DNA of 11,028 bases from Nitrospirales bacterium. Lineage in GTDB: Bacteria; Nitrospirota; Thermodesulfovibrionia; Thermodesulfovibrionales; Dissulfurispiraceae. The stretch covers positions 1 to 11,028 of the forward strand of contig JADLDZ010000010.1 of the NCBI GenBank assembly GCA_020846375.1, written 5' to 3'. The notes below the pieces were generated by a model, which saw only the letters and a program-made list of their open reading frames with translations, was not told where the DNA came from and made no database searches. This document shows positions 1-6,966 of this stretch, piece after piece. The position numbers and the translations under genes were made by a program. Within the stretch, counting starts at the first letter, position 1, and every line of letters begins with the position of its first letter.

Positions 1-153
1 AGGAACCTGTACGACGGTACGGAAGAGGGCATGCAGCATGCAGAGCTGCCGGTTTTCTCCGTACAGCACCACCCGGAAGCGGGGCCGGGGCCCAACGACT
101 CCACCCACCGTTTCAGGCGTATCCGCCAGATGATCGAGGGAAAGGCGCGGTGA
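1..153 (+). CDS. carA: Carbamoyl phosphate synthase small subunit, C-terminal end (partial)
   Basis: The window opens inside this gene; 50 codons remain, in frame 1, ending at the TGA at 151-153. CarA hydrolyses glutamine and passes ammonia to CarB to make carbamoyl phosphate for arginine and pyrimidine synthesis in the cytoplasm. The visible part is the end of the class I glutamine amidotransferase domain. The motif VQHHPEAGPGP (local residues 21-31) carries the catalytic His (H24) and Glu (E26) of the Cys-His-Glu triad, followed by the family's usual short C-terminal helix containing FRRIRQMIEGK. The nucleophile Cys lies upstream, outside the window. carB follows after one intervening gene, which supports the assignment. 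Nothing looks damaged in the visible portion. Confidence 0.97.
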   Translation, partial: RNLYDGTEEGMQHAELPVFSVQHHPEAGPGPNDSTHRFRRIRQMIEGKAR

Positions 154-189
154 CGGGCCTTTCCTCTGCGGAAAGCGGCACAGGAGAGA

Positions 190-804
190 ATGGGAACGGA
201 ACAGAACGAAAACGCGGCTCAGATCGAAGAAAACGGGAGCGTATTTGCCTTGTGGACAACCTCGTTCAGGGCGGAAAGGGGGAGCGTGCTCCATGGCGGG
301 ATCTACAACCGCGAGATGGCTTCCAGCCTCGCAGCGGGGGCCTGCACTCTCGCGGCGGTTTTCCTTTTTGCCGCAGTGTCTCCGGCGACCTCCCTGCGCA
401 GTATCGCGGCGCTGGTCTGCTTTGTGCCGCTTTTCCTCCTCTTCAGAAGGTATGTCTTCCGTGAGGAGTCGCTGCGTATCGTGCTCGACAGGAAGAGGGG
501 GACCGCTTCCTTCTCCCTGAGCAGGCCCTTCGGCGGACGGGAGATAACGTATCCTCTGTCAGAAATAGGGGCGGTACGACAGGAGTGCCGCACTATCCAC
601 CCCGTGAACCCCGACGGGATTCGGGTGGTGGAAAAGATCGCCCTGCAGCACGGCACGGTAATCCCCGGGTTCGGAGAGACGACCGAGTTTCATACCGTGG
701 AGATCGAATTCAAAGGGGGGGAGCGGATCATGGTCTTTTCTTCCAAAGAACCCGTCCGGGCCGGAGAAATCGCACAAAAGATAACTAATTTCATAGAGAG
801 GTAA
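190..804 (+). CDS. Small two-TM membrane protein with C-terminal beta-rich (PH-like?) domain, between carA and carB
   Basis: I do not recognise this 204-residue protein at family level. Its N-terminal ~43 residues are polar. Two hydrophobic segments follow (about 46-64 and 70-86), then FRRYVFR, a positive-inside-type boundary, and a soluble C-terminal domain (87-204) made of alternating short hydrophobic strands with a final helix (RAGEIAQKITNFIER). This strand-then-helix pattern after a TM hairpin resembles bacterial PH-like membrane proteins, but that is inference. An AGGAG (182-186) lies only 3 nt before this ATG, a tight spacing; a later start such as Met43 (316) would remove the polar leader and leave both TM segments. 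The gene begins 36 nt after carA and ends 2 nt before the carB ATG, so it is probably cotranscribed. No active-site motif is visible. Confidence 0.75.
   Translation: MGTEQNENAAQIEENGSVFALWTTSFRAERGSVLHGGIYNREMASSLAAGACTLAAVFLFAAVSPATSLRSIAALVCFVPLFLLFRRYVFREESLRIVLDRKRGTASFSLSRPFGGREITYPLSEIGAVRQECRTIHPVNPDGIRVVEKIALQHGTVIPGFGETTEFHTVEIEFKGGERIMVFSSKEPVRAGEIAQKITNFIER
796..801 (+). promoter_or_regulatory. Ribosome binding site of carB
   Basis: GAGAGG lies 5 nt before the carB ATG at 807 and within the last codons of the upstream gene, whose TAA is at 802-804. The arrangement suggests translational coupling between the membrane protein and carB. Confidence 0.6.
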
Positions 805-806
805 CA

Positions 807-3800
807 ATGCCCAAGAGAAGCGATGTCAGAAAAATCCTGTTGATCGGGTCCGGCCCCATTGTGATCGGGCAGGCCTGCGAGTTCGACTACTCCGGCACGC
901 AGGCCTGCAAGGCACTGCGCGAAGAAGGGTTCTCGGTGGTTCTGGTGAACTCGAATCCGGCCACCATCATGACCGACCCGGAAATGGCCGACGCGGTCTA
1001 TATCGAGCCGCTCTCGAAGGACATCCTCGAGCTTATCATCAAAAAGGAACGTCCCGATGCCCTGCTCCCCACCATGGGAGGACAGACGGCTCTGAACCTT
1101 GCGGTGGAACTGTCCGAAGCAGGAGTGCTCAAGAGATACGGGGTCGAGCTGATAGGGGCCAGACTGCCCGCCATCAGGAAAGCGGAGGACAGGGAGCTCT
1201 TCAAGGAGGCGATGCGGAAGATCGGTCTTGAAGTGCCCCGGAGTGCCGCCATCACCACCATGAAGGACGGGCTCGACATGATTGAGCATATCGGGTTTCC
1301 TGCGATTCTCCGGCCCGCCTTTACCCTCGGGGGCACCGGCGGAGGAATTGCGTACAATATCGAAGAATACCGGGAACTGCTCGAAAAGGCGCTCAAACTG
1401 AGCCCGGTAAGCCAGGTGCTGGTGGAGGAGTCCGTCCTCGGCTGGAAGGAATACGAGCTCGAGGTGATGCGCGATATGAGGGACAATGTGGTGATCGTCT
1501 GCTCCATCGAGAACTTCGATCCCATGGGAGTGCATACGGGCGACTCCATCACCGTCGCCCCCGCACAGACCCTGACCGACAAGGAGTACCAGCGCATGCG
1601 CGATGCGGCGATTGCCGTCATCAGGGAAATCGGGGTCGATACCGGCGGATCCAACATACAGTTTGCACTGAATCCGAAGGACGGCAGGATGGTGGTCATC
1701 GAAATGAACCCTCGGGTATCACGGAGCTCGGCGCTTGCCAGCAAGGCGACGGGCTTCCCGATCGCGAAGATCGCCGCCAAGCTGGCCGTCGGCTATACCC
1801 TGGACGAGATCAGGAACGATATTACCCGTGAAACTCCCGCTTCCTTTGAACCGACCATCGACTACGTGGTGACGAAGATACCGCGTTTCACCTTCGAAAA
1901 GTTCCCTGATGCGGACGCGACCCTCAGCGTGCAGATGAAGTCCGTGGGCGAAGTAATGTCCATCGGGCGGACCTTTAAAGAGTCTCTCCAGAAGGCGTTG
2001 CGAAGCCTTGAAATAGGGACTGCCGGGCTGGAGCCGGTGGAGAACGGCAAGGAAGACCTCCTCTCGAAGCTGAAGACCCCCAATGCCGAGCGTATCTGGC
2101 ATATCGCCCAGGCCATGCGCCTGGGGATCAGCGTAGAAGAGGTCCATGCGCTCACCTGGATAGACCCGTGGTTCCTGCATACCGTGCAGCAGCTCGTCGC
2201 CATGGAACAGAGAATAGCGGAAGCGGGGGAGTCGATCCAGGTGGACGGCGGTCCCCTGGGCGAAGGGATTGCTGAACTGCTCAGGGCGGCGAAGGAGTGC
2301 GGATTCTCCGATAAACGTATTGCCCGCCTTGCCGGGATAATGGAACGGGAGATACGGCAGGTGCGGAAGAGGCTCGGGATCGAACCCGTCTATAAACTCG
2401 TCGATACCTGCGCTGCGGAGTTCGAGGCCTTTACTCCCTACCTGTATTCGACCTATGAGAGGCCCTTTTCCCGTGTGGGAGGCGGGAACGGCGCCGTGGA
2501 GTGCGAGGCGAATCCCACTGGCCGTAAAAAGGTGATTATCCTCGGCTCGGGACCCAACAGGATCGGCCAGGGCATTGAATTCGACTACTGCTGCGTCCAC
2601 GCCGTTCTCTCCCTCAGGGAGATGGGATACGAGACGATCATGGTCAATTGCAATCCCGAAACGGTCAGTACCGATTATGATACAGCCGACAGGCTCTATT
2701 TCGAACCGCTGACCATCGAGGATGTGCTGCATATCGTCGAACGGGAGAAACCCGAAGGGGTTATCGTACAGTTCGGAGGCCAGACTCCCCTGAAGCTCGC
2801 CGTCCCCCTCGAAAACGAAGGAGTGAACATACTGGGCACCTCTCCCGATTCCATCGACAGGGCGGAAGACCGGAAGAGATTCAAGGAATTGCTGCACAAG
2901 CTGAATCTCCGGCAGTCGGAAAGCGACACGGCCATGTCCTGCGAGGAGGCGGTTGTTGTTGCAGACCGGATAACCTATCCGGTCATGGTACGGCCCTCCT
3001 ATGTCCTGGGGGGGCGGGCCATGGAGATCGTCTATGATGAGGAGTCCCTCACGGACTATATGAGCAGGGCGGTGAAGGCGTCCCCCAAGCATCCCATCCT
3101 GATCGACAAATATCTCGAAGATGCCATCGAAGTGGATGTGGATGCCCTTTCCGACGGCCATGACGTAATCGTCGGAGGCGTCATGGAGCATATAGAGGAA
3201 GCGGGAATCCACTCCGGGGACTCCGCATGCTCGATCCCCCCGTATTCCCTCCCACACGGCATTGTCGAGGAGATCAAGCGCCAGACAAAGGCTCTGGCGA
3301 GGGAGCTGGAGGTGAAGGGGCTGATGAATGTCCAGTTTGCGGTCAAGGACGGGGAGGTATTCATCCTCGAGGTCAATCCGCGGGGGTCGCGCACCATTCC
3401 CTATGTAAGCAAGGCCACCGGAGTACCCCTCGCCAAGCTGGCGGCAAAGGTCATGATGGGGAGCACCCTGAGAGAGCTGGGGATGACAAAGGAAAGGGAA
3501 ATCGGCCATGTGGCGGTGAAGGAGGCGGTATTCCCCTTCGACCGGTTCCCCGGCGTAGACACCATTCTCGGCCCCGAGATGAAGTCCACGGGTGAAGTGA
3601 TGGGGATCGACGTGGATTTCGGCCTGGCATATGCAAAGGCACAGGCTGCCAGCAGCAATAAGATCCCGACCTCAGGGAAGATCATCATCAGCGTGAAAGA
3701 TAAGGACAAGCCCCATACGGTCGAGATAGCGACAAAATTGAAAGAAATGGGGTTCCATATCATCGCGACGAAGGGGACCGCACTCTTCCTCGAGGAAAAC

Positions 3801-4070
3801 GGTGTGCCCGTGGCGGTCGTCAATAAAGTAATGGAGGGGAGACCCCATATTGTCGACCTGATCAAGAACAGGGAGGTGAGCTTCATCATCAATACCGTGA
3901 GCGGCACCCGGGCGCAGAAGGACTCTCTTTCCATCCGGAGGAGCGCACTACAGTTCAAGATCCCCTATACCACCACCATCGCCGGGGCCCGCGCCGTGGT
4001 AATGGCGATCGAAATGCTCCAGAAGAAGGAGATGAGCATCAAATCCATTAATGAATATCACCGGAAATGA
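807..4070 (+). CDS. carB: Carbamoyl phosphate synthase large subunit
   Basis: This 1087-residue cytoplasmic enzyme uses bicarbonate, two ATP and CarA-derived ammonia to make carbamoyl phosphate. It shows the full CarB architecture: an N-terminal carboxyphosphate half with an ATP-grasp domain (R169 in RPAFTLGGTGGG, metal ligands E299 and N301 in IEMNPRVSRSS), an oligomerisation region, a second carbamoyl-phosphate half starting near residue 572 (ILGSGPNRIGQGIEFDYCC; metal ligands E855 and N857 in LEVNPRGSRT), and a C-terminal MGS-like allosteric domain (from about 955; TKGTA, VSGTRAQKD). The first-half residues match E. coli numbering as I remember it, while the second half is shifted by about 14, largely because of a glycine-rich insertion near residues 552-564 between the halves. 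The frame is intact, with no missing catalytic residue noticed. Confidence 0.99.
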   Translation: MPKRSDVRKILLIGSGPIVIGQACEFDYSGTQACKALREEGFSVVLVNSNPATIMTDPEMADAVYIEPLSKDILELIIKKERPDALLPTMGGQTALNLAVELSEAGVLKRYGVELIGARLPAIRKAEDRELFKEAMRKIGLEVPRSAAITTMKDGLDMIEHIGFPAILRPAFTLGGTGGGIAYNIEEYRELLEKALKLSPVSQVLVEESVLGWKEYELEVMRDMRDNVVIVCSIENFDPMGVHTGDSITVAPAQTLTDKEYQRMRDAAIAVIREIGVDTGGSNIQFALNPKDGRMVVIEMNPRVSRSSALASKATGFPIAKIAAKLAVGYTLDEIRNDITRETPASFEPTIDYVVTKIPRFTFEKFPDADATLSVQMKSVGEVMSIGRTFKESLQKALRSLEIGTAGLEPVENGKEDLLSKLKTPNAERIWHIAQAMRLGISVEEVHALTWIDPWFLHTVQQLVAMEQRIAEAGESIQVDGGPLGEGIAELLRAAKECGFSDKRIARLAGIMEREIRQVRKRLGIEPVYKLVDTCAAEFEAFTPYLYSTYERPFSRVGGGNGAVECEANPTGRKKVIILGSGPNRIGQGIEFDYCCVHAVLSLREMGYETIMVNCNPETVSTDYDTADRLYFEPLTIEDVLHIVEREKPEGVIVQFGGQTPLKLAVPLENEGVNILGTSPDSIDRAEDRKRFKELLHKLNLRQSESDTAMSCEEAVVVADRITYPVMVRPSYVLGGRAMEIVYDEESLTDYMSRAVKASPKHPILIDKYLEDAIEVDVDALSDGHDVIVGGVMEHIEEAGIHSGDSACSIPPYSLPHGIVEEIKRQTKALARELEVKGLMNVQFAVKDGEVFILEVNPRGSRTIPYVSKATGVPLAKLAAKVMMGSTLRELGMTKEREIGHVAVKEAVFPFDRFPGVDTILGPEMKSTGEVMGIDVDFGLAYAKAQAASSNKIPTSGKIIISVKDKDKPHTVEIATKLKEMGFHIIATKGTALFLEENGVPVAVVNKVMEGRPHIVDLIKNREVSFIINTVSGTRAQKDSLSIRRSALQFKIPYTTTIAGARAVVMAIEMLQKKEMSIKSINEYHRK

Positions 4071-4185
4071 GAGTTCCTGCAGCGGAGCCGGGGCAGAGCA
4101 TCTCCGTGCCCCCGAAACGGCAGCGTAGCGGGGGGGCCGGCGAGGACGGAATGAAAAACGGCAGAAAATTTATTTTTCCGCGGAG

Positions 4186-4191
4186 TATAGT
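4186..4191 (+). promoter_or_regulatory. Possible -10 element for the fmdE-like gene
   Basis: TATAGT, one mismatch from TATAAT, sits in an AT-rich island within GC-rich DNA, 26 nt before the ATG. Transcription would begin near 4198, just before the ribosome binding site. No good -35 is visible at 16-18 nt spacing, so this is weak. Confidence 0.3.
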
Positions 4192-4199
4192 AATAATAT

Positions 4200-4205
4200 G
4201 AGGGG
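4200..4205 (+). promoter_or_regulatory. Ribosome binding site of the fmdE-like gene
   Basis: GAGGGG lies 6 nt before the ATG at 4212 and fixes that start codon. Confidence 0.7.
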
Positions 4206-4211
4206 TACGCT

Positions 4212-4811
4212 ATGATCGATAAAGACTTTGAATCCCATCTCGAGCAGTCGGTGAAGATGCACGGCCATCTCTGCCCGGGGCAGGTTCTGGGCGTCAGGAT
4301 GTCCCTTCTCGGGCTGAAGGCCGCTGGGATCGAGGAGCCCAGAGGTAAGGACAGAAAAAATATCGTCGTTTTCGTCGAGATGGACAGATGCGCGACAGAT
4401 GCGGTGCAGTCGGTAACCGGGTGCAGCCTGGGGCACCGGACGATGAAATTCGTGGATTACGGGAAGATGGCCGCCACTTTTGTCAACCTTCAGGACGGAA
4501 AGGCGGTGCGGGTGGTGGCCCGGGAAGAATCGCGGGAGAAGGCGAAGAAGTATTTCCCCGAAATCGAAAACAAGTACGCGGCGCAGCTCGAAGCATACAA
4601 GATCATGCCGGATGAAGAGCTCTTCGAGACCATGGAGGTCAGTGTTCAGATCCCCCCCGAGGACATGCCGGGGCGCCCCCTGCGCAGGATGCAGTGCGGA
4701 GTATGCAAAGAGTATGTACAGGACATGCGTGAAGTGCGCCGGGCCGGAGAAATTCTGTGCAGGGCCTGTGCCGGGGATTCCTACTACCGGAGGGGCCCGG
4801 CATGCTCCTGA
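4212..4811 (+). CDS. FmdE-family protein (formylmethanofuran dehydrogenase subunit E-like) with C-terminal zinc finger
   Basis: This 199-residue soluble protein has the FmdE-family signature. HGHLCPGQVLGVRM (residues 17-30) is followed by EMDRCATDAVQSVTGCSLGH (56-75), giving C21, C60, C71 and H75 plus H17 and H19 as likely metal or active-site residues. The C-terminus has a four-cysteine zinc ribbon (C162, C165, C183, C186). The family is named from archaeal molybdenum formylmethanofuran dehydrogenase operons, but bacterial members occur widely next to molybdoenzyme and molybdopterin genes without a methanofuran pathway. The next gene, a MoeA-like molybdopterin-binding protein 59 nt downstream on the same strand, agrees with a role in molybdenum (or tungsten) cofactor delivery or insertion. 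The biochemical reaction is not established from sequence, so I give no gene symbol. Confidence 0.9.
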   Translation: MIDKDFESHLEQSVKMHGHLCPGQVLGVRMSLLGLKAAGIEEPRGKDRKNIVVFVEMDRCATDAVQSVTGCSLGHRTMKFVDYGKMAATFVNLQDGKAVRVVAREESREKAKKYFPEIENKYAAQLEAYKIMPDEELFETMEVSVQIPPEDMPGRPLRRMQCGVCKEYVQDMREVRRAGEILCRACAGDSYYRRGPACS

Positions 4812-4870
4812 ACAGGGTGGATAGGAAATTCGGCACAGTCTTCATAAAGAAATGACAGGGGAGGGCAGCG

Positions 4871-5980
4871 ATGTGCGAGATGCATGGTGAGAAAGGCAGT
4901 GAGAGGTCGGGAGCGAAGGCGATACCGGTGGCTGAGGCGGTCGGAATGGTACTGGCGCATGACATCACCGAAATCCGCAAGGATGACTTCAAGGGGAGGG
5001 CATTCAGGAAGGGGCATGTGGTGACCAGTGAGGATGTCGAGCACCTGCGGCGGCTGGGAAAGGATCACCTCTTCGTTCTTCATATGGAGAATGACGAGAT
5101 GCATGAGGACGATGCCGCATATGCCCTCGCATCAGCCCTGAAGGGAGAGGGAGTGCTCATGGAAGAAGAGCCGAAGGAGGGCAAGATAAACCTGATTGCC
5201 GCCCGGGACGGCCTGCTGAAAGTCGACCGGGACGCGCTTGCCGCGTTCAACATGCTCGGAGAGGTAATGTGCGCGACCCTTCACACCAATACGACGGTCA
5301 GAAAAGGGCAGGTCATCGCCGGGACAAGAGCCATCCCCCTCGTGGTAAAAAGGGCAATCATCGATGAGGCGGTGGGAATCGCGGGACGTGCGGGTGCGGT
5401 GGTCGAAGTGAAGGAGATGAAAAAGGTGAAGGCGGGCGTGGTCATCACCGGGAACGAGGTCTACTACGGACGGATAAAGGATGCTTTTGCCCCCATCGTC
5501 ACCCGGAAGATCGAGGGGTTTGGGGGTGAAATCGTGGGGATATACTATGCTCCAGACGATGAAAGCCTTATTGAGGCACGCCTGAGGGAATTGCTGGATG
5601 CGGGGGCGGACCTCCTTATCACTACGGGAGGCATGTCGGTAGACCCTGACGATGTAACCCGCTTCGCCATCAGGAATATGGGCGCCTCCGGAGTTACCTA
5701 CGGCTCCGCCGTCCTGCCGGGAGCGATGTTCCTGGTCGCCTACCTGGAAAACGGGCGGAGACAGGGCAACGGTGATTCAGGCGCGTCCGCCGGGAGCGTC
5801 CCACTGCTCGGCATTCCCGCCTGCGGGATGTACCATAAGACGACCATCTTCGATCTCGTTTTGCCGAGAGTTCTTGCAGGAGAAAGGGTAGGCAGAAAAG
5901 AGCTTGCAGAACTGGGCCACGGCGGCCTGTGCCTTAATTGCAAGGAGTGCAGATACCCGGTATGTCCCTTCGGGAAGTAG
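4871..5980 (+). CDS. MoeA-like molybdopterin-binding protein with cysteine-rich tail
   Basis: This 369-residue cytoplasmic protein contains a MoeA/MogA-type molybdopterin-binding domain at about residues 185-335: VVITGNEVYYGRIKD (190-204), the ligand loop TTGGMSVDPDD (251-261), VLPGAMFLVAYL (281-292) and LLGIPACGMYHKTTIFDLVLP (312-332). The N-terminal 15-80 (VAEAVGMVLAHDITEI) resembles the opening of MoeA, but the sequence lacks an obvious full MoeA domain set, so it is probably not the housekeeping molybdate insertase. The last 20 residues carry C354, C357, C360 and C365 (CxxCxxCx4C), able to bind zinc or an iron-sulfur cluster. The start is supported by AGGGGAGGG at 4857-4865, about 5 nt before the ATG. 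It probably forms an operon with the preceding FmdE-like gene and serves a molybdoenzyme as carrier, sensor or maturation factor (inference). Confidence 0.9.
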   Translation: MCEMHGEKGSERSGAKAIPVAEAVGMVLAHDITEIRKDDFKGRAFRKGHVVTSEDVEHLRRLGKDHLFVLHMENDEMHEDDAAYALASALKGEGVLMEEEPKEGKINLIAARDGLLKVDRDALAAFNMLGEVMCATLHTNTTVRKGQVIAGTRAIPLVVKRAIIDEAVGIAGRAGAVVEVKEMKKVKAGVVITGNEVYYGRIKDAFAPIVTRKIEGFGGEIVGIYYAPDDESLIEARLRELLDAGADLLITTGGMSVDPDDVTRFAIRNMGASGVTYGSAVLPGAMFLVAYLENGRRQGNGDSGASAGSVPLLGIPACGMYHKTTIFDLVLPRVLAGERVGRKELAELGHGGLCLNCKECRYPVCPFGK

Positions 5981-5985
5981 GCGAT

Positions 5986-6014
5986 TTGACAGGGAAAGGC
6001 ATTTCTGCTATGCT
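5986..6014 (+). promoter_or_regulatory. Near-consensus sigma70 promoter for the outer-membrane protein gene
   Basis: TTGACA (5986-5991) and TATGCT (6009-6014) are separated by exactly 17 nt. The -35 is perfect and the -10 has two mismatches. It begins 5 nt after the stop codon of the MoeA-like gene. Transcription would start near 6021, giving a leader of about 37 nt before the ATG at 6058. This separates the barrel gene from the upstream operon and rules out the longer reading frame that opens at 5938. Confidence 0.8.
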
Positions 6015-6047
6015 CTTGAAGACGATGAGAAATTGGTTTTCCGATAC

Positions 6048-6052
6048 AGGAG
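6048..6052 (+). promoter_or_regulatory. Ribosome binding site deciding the start of the outer-membrane protein gene
   Basis: AGGAG lies 5 nt before the ATG at 6058. This is the best-placed site in the region and selects 6058 over the upstream in-frame ATG at 5938, which lies before the promoter. Confidence 0.75.
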
Positions 6053-6057
6053 AGTTC

Positions 6058-6885
6058 ATGGGGAAGGGGATGACCGGAACTCTGAGAAAACCTGCTCTTT
6101 TTTTGCTGTTTTCCCCTCTCCTTGCGCTCTTTTTTTTCCTCTTGCCTCCATCCCCTGCCGGAGCGTTCGACGTCAAGGGACTCCAGCCGCTTTCTCCCTA
6201 TGGGGTCTTCTCCGCCTTCAGCGCCGAAAGTCTACCGCGGAAGAGGGCCGGGTTCGGAATCGGCTTCGAGAAGTCCAGCGAACCGAAGGTCAAGAGATTC
6301 ATCTTTCAGGCCGCTTATGGGTTTACTGACAACGTCGAACTCAATGTGACGCTTCCCTATGTCATGGAATGGGAAGATACCCTGGACGGCTTCGAGGATG
6401 CGAATCTCGGGATCAAGTACCGGTTTCTCGATGAAGGGAGCTACGCTCCTGCTGTCGCTTTCATGCTTACCGGCTCCCTTCCCTCCGGAAAGAACGAACT
6501 CTCCACCGACGGCGGCCTGGGGGGCGGCATTATTTTCACGAAAAAGGTAGGCCCCTTCAAGGGGCATGTCAATGCCTTCTATTCCAACCCTGGGGAAGAG
6601 AGCCTGCGGGATGAGTACACACTCAATATAGGAACGGAGTTGGCGGTAACCCACAGCTCGAAAATCCTGGCGGAAGTGGTGGGAAGAAAAAATTACTTCA
6701 AGAACAAGATCGACCTCCTGGAATGGCGGCTCGGGTATCGGATCGCCACCACCGATTACCTCTACACCACTATCGGAGGGGGGTTCGACATCAAGAACAG
6801 GAACCCCGATTATCGCCTTATTCTCTCCCTGAGCATCATTCTGCCGGGAGAAAAGAGAAAGTTTCAGAAAATTTATGAAGAGTAG
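6058..6885 (+). CDS. Predicted outer-membrane beta-barrel protein
   Basis: With the start at 6058 the product is 275 residues. Residues 1-36 form a Sec signal peptide: a basic N-region (MGKGMTGTLRK), a long hydrophobic core rich in L and F, and a probable signal peptidase site after SPAGA, before FDVKG. The mature protein is a series of amphipathic strands with alternating polar and hydrophobic/aromatic residues and glycine-rich turns (AAYGFTDNVELNVTLPYVM, LGIKYRF, VAFMLTGSLPSG, TLNIGTELAV, WRLGYRIA, LYTTIGGGFDI, RLILSLSIILPG). This pattern is typical of 10-14-strand outer-membrane proteins of the phenol-degradation-MetA-like or transporter-type groups. The substrate is unknown. It does not end in the usual terminal aromatic residue; a charged tail (EKRKFQKIYEE) follows the last strand. 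It has its own promoter and lies upstream of tatA/tatC. Confidence 0.88.
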   Translation: MGKGMTGTLRKPALFLLFSPLLALFFFLLPPSPAGAFDVKGLQPLSPYGVFSAFSAESLPRKRAGFGIGFEKSSEPKVKRFIFQAAYGFTDNVELNVTLPYVMEWEDTLDGFEDANLGIKYRFLDEGSYAPAVAFMLTGSLPSGKNELSTDGGLGGGIIFTKKVGPFKGHVNAFYSNPGEESLRDEYTLNIGTELAVTHSSKILAEVVGRKNYFKNKIDLLEWRLGYRIATTDYLYTTIGGGFDIKNRNPDYRLILSLSIILPGEKRKFQKIYEE

Positions 6886-6930
6886 GGTGTAGAGGCGCAC
6901 TGCCTTCTGCTGCAGCCTGCCTCACCGCCT

Positions 6931-6957
6931 GCATACACACCTTGGTTGTGTTATACT
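6931..6957 (+). promoter_or_regulatory. Probable extended -10 promoter with an imperfect dyad, upstream of tatA/B
   Basis: TGTTATACT at 6949-6957 matches an extended -10 (TGnTATAAT, one mismatch in the hexamer). No good -35 is seen, as expected for that promoter type. The same stretch is an imperfect inverted repeat: GCATACACACC (6931-6941) against GGTTGTGTTATAC (6944-6956), which pairs if two T residues on the right arm bulge out. Transcription would start near 6964, only about 3 nt before the tatA/B ATG. Confidence 0.5.
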
Positions 6958-6966
6958 AGAAATTGT

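Larger units (their letters stand above)
4071..4211 (+). other. Intergenic region carB to fmdE-like gene: GC hairpins then AT-rich patch
   Basis: This 141-nt gap has two parts. The first (about 4088-4140) is very GC-rich and can form alternative stems: GGGGCA at 4090-4095 with TGCCCC at 4107-4112, or CCCCCG at 4109-4114 with CGGGGG at 4129-4134. Neither is followed directly by a T tract, so intrinsic termination is not clear. The second (4163-4199) is AT-rich and may hold a promoter for the next gene. Confidence 0.4.

Noticed and set aside
690..1535. Antisense 281-codon open frame over the carB start
   Set aside because: It spans two genes on the other strand and has histidine- and aspartate-rich shadow composition with no family resemblance.
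1719..3509. Long antisense open frame of 596 codons opposite carB
   Set aside because: It lies entirely within a fully conserved carB. GC-rich codon usage leaves the antisense frame free of stops; the translation has no recognisable domain and no ribosome binding site.
5938..6057. N-terminal extension of the barrel protein to ATG 5938
   Set aside because: It overlaps the MoeA-like gene, lies upstream of the promoter at 5986-6014, and would put 40 residues before an otherwise perfect signal peptide.
6892..6923. Possible terminator after the barrel gene (GAGGC ... GCCTC)
   Set aside because: Only a 5-bp outer stem with an internal loop, and no T tract follows.
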